From the NCBI GenBank assembly GCA_004558525.1, contig SFCQ01000023.1, positions 1 through 17,169 of the forward strand: a DNA stretch of 17,169 bases. The letters are read 5' to 3'. This document shows positions 13,994-17,169 of the stretch, piece after piece. Both the position numbers and the translations under genes were made by a program. Numbering within the stretch: position 1 is the stretch's first letter; each line of letters opens with the position of its first letter. This stretch comes from Clostridiales bacterium. Lineage in GTDB: Bacteria > Bacillota > Clostridia > Christensenellales > CAG-138. Under the pieces are notes generated by a model that made no database searches, was not told the DNA's origin, and was given only the letters and a program-made list of their open reading frames with translations.

Positions 13994-14059
13994 TGGCAGC
14001 TTTTGTTTATCACGGAAGCTTCGTTAAGCGGTTCTGCTTATATTGCAAGCTTTATATTC

Positions 14060-15241
14060 TCAGTCGGCATAGTTGCTGAAGTAGCCCTGCACGAGTATTA
14101 TCGGCGTACCCTTGTCACCGGAGCCGCTTGTCAGGTCGCAAAGCGAGCCTATAAGGTCGGTCAGCCGCCTCGGCGTGGTGCCCATTGAGGCCATAACGCG
14201 CTTGTTGTCCTCCCTGCTCTTGCTGCGTATGGCTTCAACAACGGCGTCCTCAAGCGCCTTGCCGCTGAGGTGCTTAAGATCGTTATCCGCAAGGTATTTC
14301 AGCTTAAGCTCGTTGGGCAGGCCGTTCAGTCCGTCCGTATAGCCCGGGGATACTACGGGGTCCGCAAGCTCCCATATCTTGCCTACAGGGTCCTTGAACG
14401 CGCCGTCGCCGTATACCATGGCCTCTACCTTAACGCCTGTGCGCTCGAGCATGAGCTTCTGTATAGCCTCGGCCACCGCCTGCGCGTTTTTGGGGAACAG
14501 CTTTATGTCGTCGTCAGTCGCCCTGTTGGAGCCGAGCAGCCCGTATTCAGGATTGTAGCCCGAACCGTTCACGGGTGAAGAAAGTATGTCGCTCATCTTG
14601 TATACGTTTTGTGCGCCGGCCTTCTTTATTATCCTTGCCGTGCGCTCACGCGTGTGTATATCGGCGGCAAGAACGTCGTGCGTATAGTTAACTATCGCCG
14701 CGGCGTTATTGGCAAATATCATCTCCGCCTCGGCCCCCTCAGCCTCTATTATATCGCTGTAATACTTCACATAGTCCATTCCGGTAAACGGGTGGCAGGG
14801 CTTGCCGAAGTGAGTGTAAAACTCATCAAGGCTAAGCACGTCCTTCCACGGGTCAACGCCGCTCGCGTCCAGCGTATCAAGATCTATCAGGTGGTTGCCC
14901 ACCTCGTCAGACGGATAGGAAAACTGCACCGTCACCTTCTTCGCACCCCTCGCTATTCCCTTAAGGCATATGGCAAAGCGGTTGCGGCTCTGTATCGGGA
15001 ACACCACGCCAACGTGGCCGGAGGGGAATTTGGCTTTGACATCCTCCGCTATATCGTCAACGGAGGCAAAGTTGCCGTCCGCCCTTGCAACGACGGACTC
15101 TGTAACGCAAACGACGTCCTTTTCGTTTATGCTAAAGCCTTCCTTTTCAGCCTGGGCAAGCACACTGTCCACAGCTATGGCAACAATGTCGTCCCCCTTG
15201 CGGATTATGGGGGCGCGGACTCCTCGTGAAATGGTACTCAT
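14060..15241 (-). CDS. CofE-like (coenzyme F420-0:L-glutamate ligase family) protein
   Basis: CofE adds glutamate through a gamma linkage to F420-0 using GTP. The 393-residue product belongs to that family by sequence: an N-terminal strand-rich part with RKGDDIVAIAVDSV (14-27) and DVVCVTESVVARADG (42-56), a GLLGSNRATDD stretch (234-244), and VYGDGAFKDPVGKIWELADP (276-295), which resembles the family's substrate/metal region. It is longer than typical archaeal CofE (about 250 residues). No other F420 biosynthesis gene is in the window, and most Clostridia do not make F420, so the true acceptor may differ; it could glutamylate another cofactor. GGAGG (15253-15249) precedes the ATG. The gene stands alone, diverging from the FAD oxidoreductase, with its own terminator. 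Confidence 0.8.
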   Translation of the reverse strand: MSTISRGVRAPIIRKGDDIVAIAVDSVLAQAEKEGFSINEKDVVCVTESVVARADGNFASVDDIAEDVKAKFPSGHVGVVFPIQSRNRFAICLKGIARGAKKVTVQFSYPSDEVGNHLIDLDTLDASGVDPWKDVLSLDEFYTHFGKPCHPFTGMDYVKYYSDIIEAEGAEAEMIFANNAAAIVNYTHDVLAADIHTRERTARIIKKAGAQNVYKMSDILSSPVNGSGYNPEYGLLGSNRATDDDIKLFPKNAQAVAEAIQKLMLERTGVKVEAMVYGDGAFKDPVGKIWELADPVVSPGYTDGLNGLPNELKLKYLADNDLKHLSGKALEDAVVEAIRSKSREDNKRVMASMGTTPRRLTDLIGSLCDLTSGSGDKGTPIILVQGYFSNYAD

Positions 15242-15305
15242 TGCTTTTCCTCCGTATTATATTTACTGCTTTTGTAAAGCCGATGCCTTTTTGATTAAAA
15301 AACCT

Positions 15306-15334
15306 TTGACATCACCGGTGATGTAGTATATCAT
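15306..15334 (+). promoter_or_regulatory. Sigma-A promoter for the FAD oxidoreductase gene
   Basis: TTGACA (15306-15311) and TATCAT (15329-15334) are spaced by exactly 17 bases; the start is expected near 15341. The spacer contains most of the 16-bp palindrome. Confidence 0.75.
15309..15324. promoter_or_regulatory. 16-bp perfect palindrome shared by two divergent promoters
   Basis: ACATCACCGGTGATGT is its own reverse complement. It overlaps the last bases of the + strand -35 box and the spacer, and it covers the predicted start point of the - strand promoter (near 15318). A bound repressor would block both genes. Confidence 0.7.
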
Positions 15335-15353
15335 AGTCGAGTGGTATAAGCAA
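15325..15353 (-). promoter_or_regulatory. Sigma-A promoter for the CofE-like gene
   Basis: On the - strand TTGCTT (15353-15348) and TATACT (15330-15325) are 17 bases apart. The -10 boxes of this and the opposite promoter overlap by two bases (15329-15330), so both cannot be occupied by polymerase together. Confidence 0.65.
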
Positions 15354-15424
15354 TAATAATTAAACCAATAACAGTCTAAGCTGTGCTTATAACCAACACA
15401 CTGTATATAATGTGAACTGCAAGC

Positions 15425-15441
15425 GGAGGAAACATGCTATG
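15425..15441 (+). promoter_or_regulatory. RBS deciding the FAD oxidoreductase start
   Basis: GGAGG (15425-15429) lies 9 bases before the ATG at 15439, whose product begins directly with the dinucleotide-binding strand. The in-frame GTG at 15412 lies upstream of this RBS and would add nine residues. Confidence 0.85.
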
Positions 15442-16848
15442 TCCAAGGATTATGACGTAATTATAGTGGGCGCAGGTCCGGCCGGAATATTCACGGCTTT
15501 GGAGCTTTTTAAGCTGGACAGCACGCTTAAGGTGCTTATGCTGGACAGCGGCAAGGGCATAAGGGAGCGCAACTGCCCCGCAAGGAAGCTTGGCCACTGC
15601 GTACACTGCAACCCATGCGCCATAATGAGCGGCTGGGCCGGAGCGGGCGCGTTTTCCGATGGCAAGCTGAGCCTTTCCTACGAGGTAGGCGGCAACATAA
15701 CGAGATATATAGGTGAGGAGCGGGCTCAGCAGCTTATAGACTATGCAGACGGCGTATACGTCAGCTTTGGCGCGCCCGATACCGTTCATGGCAAAAACGA
15801 CCCCAGGGTGGCGGAGATAGCATACGAGGCCAGCAGGCACAACATACACCTCGTCCGCTGCCCCGTAAGGCATATGGGTACCGAATACAGCGCGGTAGTG
15901 CTTGGCAATATGTATGATGCGCTCTGCTCATACGCCGGCTTTGAGTTCATAGGCAGCGCCACGGCGGACAACATACTTGTTGAAAACGGCCATGCCGCGG
16001 GCATAAGCTATGTGCATGCGGGCAAAAAGGAGCAGGCGTATGCAAGCTATGTAGTGGCGGCTCCCGGCAGGGGCGGCGCACAGTGGCTTCAGGATGAGGG
16101 CAACAGGCTGAATATCGGCATGAGCAATAACGAGGTAGATATAGGCGTGCGCGTTGAGGTGCCCAATTCCATAATGGATCATCTTACAAAGCCTTTGTAT
16201 GAAGCAAAGCTTGTATACTATGCCGATACGTTTGAAAACAAGGTGCGCACGTTCTGCATGAATCCCGGCGGCCTTGTCAGCGAGGAGCATTACGAAGGCG
16301 GCATAGCCGTTGTTAATGGGCACAGCTATAACGATGCCTCCTTGCGCACGGAGAACACCAACTTCGCCATGCTCGTCAGCACGCATTTCACAAAGCCCTT
16401 CGGCGAGCCCATACGCTACGGCAACTATATAGCCCAGCTTGGCAACATGCTCACCGGCGGCGGCGTGATGGTGCAGCGCCTTGGCGACCTTCTTCTCGGC
16501 AGGAGGACGGACGAGAGCAGGCTCGCAAAGTCCACCACAAGGCCAACGCTTAAAACGGCTGTGCCAGGCGACCTTTCCTTCGTGCTGCCGCACAGGCACC
16601 TTACCAGCATAATAGAGGCGCTTAGGGCGTTCGATAAGCTGGCCCCGGGCCTTTACAGCCGCAACACGCTTTTGTACGGCGTGGAAGTAAAGTTTTATTC
16701 AAGCAAGGTCAATGTTAACGAGCGCTTTGAAACAGCCGTGCCCGGGCTTTACGCCATAGGCGACGGAGCCGGAATAACAAGGGGCTTGATGCAGGCCAGC
16801 GTAACGGGCATATGCGTGGCGCGGGACATAAAAAAATCAAGTGATTAA
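15439..16848 (+). CDS. FAD-dependent oxidoreductase (COG2509-like)
   Basis: This cytoplasmic flavoprotein of 469 residues has an N-terminal FAD-binding Rossmann motif (VIIVGAGPAG, 7-16, ending in Asp36), a substrate-domain middle, and the C-terminal FAD closing motif GLYAIGDGAGITRGLMQAS (436-454). It resembles the uncharacterised COG2509 'FAD-dependent dehydrogenases', including the GWAGAGAFSDGKL stretch (65-77). Four cysteines, Cys46, Cys54, Cys57 and Cys60 (C-x7-C-x2-C-x2-C), precede that stretch and could hold an Fe-S cluster or redox disulfides. A near-consensus promoter with an internal palindrome lies upstream, and the CofE-like gene is divergent. The reaction is unknown. Only weak terminator-like sequence follows before the tRNA promoter. 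Confidence 0.85.
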   Translation: MSKDYDVIIVGAGPAGIFTALELFKLDSTLKVLMLDSGKGIRERNCPARKLGHCVHCNPCAIMSGWAGAGAFSDGKLSLSYEVGGNITRYIGEERAQQLIDYADGVYVSFGAPDTVHGKNDPRVAEIAYEASRHNIHLVRCPVRHMGTEYSAVVLGNMYDALCSYAGFEFIGSATADNILVENGHAAGISYVHAGKKEQAYASYVVAAPGRGGAQWLQDEGNRLNIGMSNNEVDIGVRVEVPNSIMDHLTKPLYEAKLVYYADTFENKVRTFCMNPGGLVSEEHYEGGIAVVNGHSYNDASLRTENTNFAMLVSTHFTKPFGEPIRYGNYIAQLGNMLTGGGVMVQRLGDLLLGRRTDESRLAKSTTRPTLKTAVPGDLSFVLPHRHLTSIIEALRAFDKLAPGLYSRNTLLYGVEVKFYSSKVNVNERFETAVPGLYAIGDGAGITRGLMQASVTGICVARDIKKSSD

Positions 16849-16863
16849 GCCTTGTTTTCAATG

Positions 16864-16892
16864 TTGACAAATCACACCGCTTGAATTAGAAT
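16864..16892 (+). promoter_or_regulatory. Strong promoter for tRNA-Gly and tuf
   Basis: TTGACA (16864-16869) and TAGAAT (16887-16892) with a 17-base spacer are close to consensus. The start near 16899 leaves about 40 nt of 5' leader on the tRNA. Confidence 0.75.
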
Positions 16893-16939
16893 AGTAGTGC
16901 TGTATTGTTGTAAAAGCAATATGGCGCGCGCTGCGCTTT

Positions 16940-17013
16940 GCGGGTGTAGCTCAGTGGCAGAGCGTCGGCTTCCCAAGCCGATAATGTGGGTTCGATTCCC
17001 ATCACCCGCTCCA
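16940..17013 (+). tRNA. tRNA-Gly (anticodon CCC)
   Basis: A full cloverleaf can be folded. The acceptor arm is GCGGGTG (16940-16946) with CACCCGC (17003-17009), then discriminator T and an encoded CCA (17011-17013). The anticodon arm is TCGGC / TTCCCAA / GCCGA, so the anticodon is CCC. The T arm is GTGGG-TTCGATT-CCCAT. It reads GGG glycine codons. A small TCCCG/CGGGA hairpin (17018-17034) separates it from tuf. Confidence 0.96.
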
Positions 17014-17071
17014 CATATCCCGTAAGGTGCGGGAAAGTACAACCGAAAAATTTTAGGAGGATTGTTTCTCA

Positions 17072-17169
17072 ATGGCAAAGGCAAAATTCGAGCGCACTAA
17101 GCCGCACGTAAACATCGGCACGATAGGCCACGTTGACCACGGCAAGACAACCCTGACGGCAGCCATAAC
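17072..17169 (+). CDS. tuf: Translation elongation factor Tu, 5' part only
   Basis: The first 32 codons read [20 protein letters not shown] and continue through the P-loop GHVDHGKT (19-26), the GTP-binding motif of EF-Tu, before the window ends. EF-Tu delivers aminoacyl-tRNA to the ribosome. AGGAGG (17055-17060) lies 11 bases before the ATG. Placement directly after a tRNA gene suggests co-transcription from the promoter at 16864-16892, with tRNA processing releasing the tuf mRNA. Confidence 0.96.

Larger units (their letters stand above)
13460..14059. other. 600-bp intergenic region with a cluster of inverted repeats
   Basis: The left 300 bp (13513-13756) is almost filled by stem-loops, including copy 3 of the dispersed element. 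The stretch 13760-13950 contains weak dyads (ATAGCG/CGCTAT near 13856-13886; AGCTC/GAGCT at 13917-13932) and no coding signal I trust. The right end carries the terminator of the - strand CofE-like gene. Confidence 0.65.

Noticed and set aside
14609..15229. A 206-codon + strand open frame
   Set aside because: It is antisense to the CofE-like gene, lacks an RBS and shows no domain.
15412..15438. GTG start nine codons upstream for the FAD oxidoreductase
   Set aside because: The Shine-Dalgarno sequence lies inside that extension; the ATG at 15439 is correctly spaced from it.
16872..17084. A - strand frame containing GAGDGNRTHIIGLGSRRSATELHP-like sequence
   Set aside because: This is the well-known false protein read antisense to a tRNA gene.

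Overview
The window looks like chromosome of an anaerobic member of the Bacillota, most likely class Clostridia. The signs are strong GGAGG ribosome binding sites, near-consensus sigma-A promoters, a tRNA gene encoding its own CCA next to tuf, an ECF sigma factor paired with an RsgI-type anti-sigma factor, and a DUF3798-type lipoprotein. Base composition is fairly GC-rich, and isoleucine is mostly written ATA in many genes. I see no phage, insertion sequence, CRISPR array or replication origin.

Layout. (1) Positions 1-6460 hold a four-gene ABC importer operon on the + strand: a DUF3798-type lipoprotein, a double-domain ATPase and two different permeases. It has a promoter near 130-158, a hairpin with a T-run between the first two genes, and a terminator at 6428-6459. 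(2) Positions 6796-7281 encode a leaderless Cu,Zn superoxide dismutase. (3) On the - strand, 10307 down to 7748, a creatininase-family amidohydrolase, a two-helix membrane protein and a sodium:solute symporter form an uptake-and-hydrolysis operon. A Crp/Fnr regulator diverges from it, and a perfect TGTGCTC-TG-GAGCACA operator lies between them. (4) Positions 11607-13459 encode an ECF sigma factor and a membrane anti-sigma factor with an RsgI-like core and two PepSY domains. (5) From 14060 to 16848 a CofE (F420-0 gamma-glutamyl ligase)-like gene and a COG2509-type FAD oxidoreductase diverge from overlapping promoters that share one 16-bp palindrome. (6) tRNA-Gly(CCC) and the start of tuf close the window.

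Three intergenic regions carry copies of one dispersed element of about 80 bp, at 7480-7557, 11341-11422 (inverted) and 13608-13687. Its centre is an A-run/T-run hairpin with conserved arms and a changing loop, so it can act as a terminator on both strands. The last copy sits in a 250-bp cluster of inverted repeats.

The best candidates for new biology are the CofE-like/FAD-oxidoreductase pair with its shared operator, the DUF3798 transporter whose first permease carries a roughly 220-residue helical extracytoplasmic domain, the symporter/small-protein/creatininase cassette, and the dispersed hairpin element. None can be called new without database searches, which I could not run.
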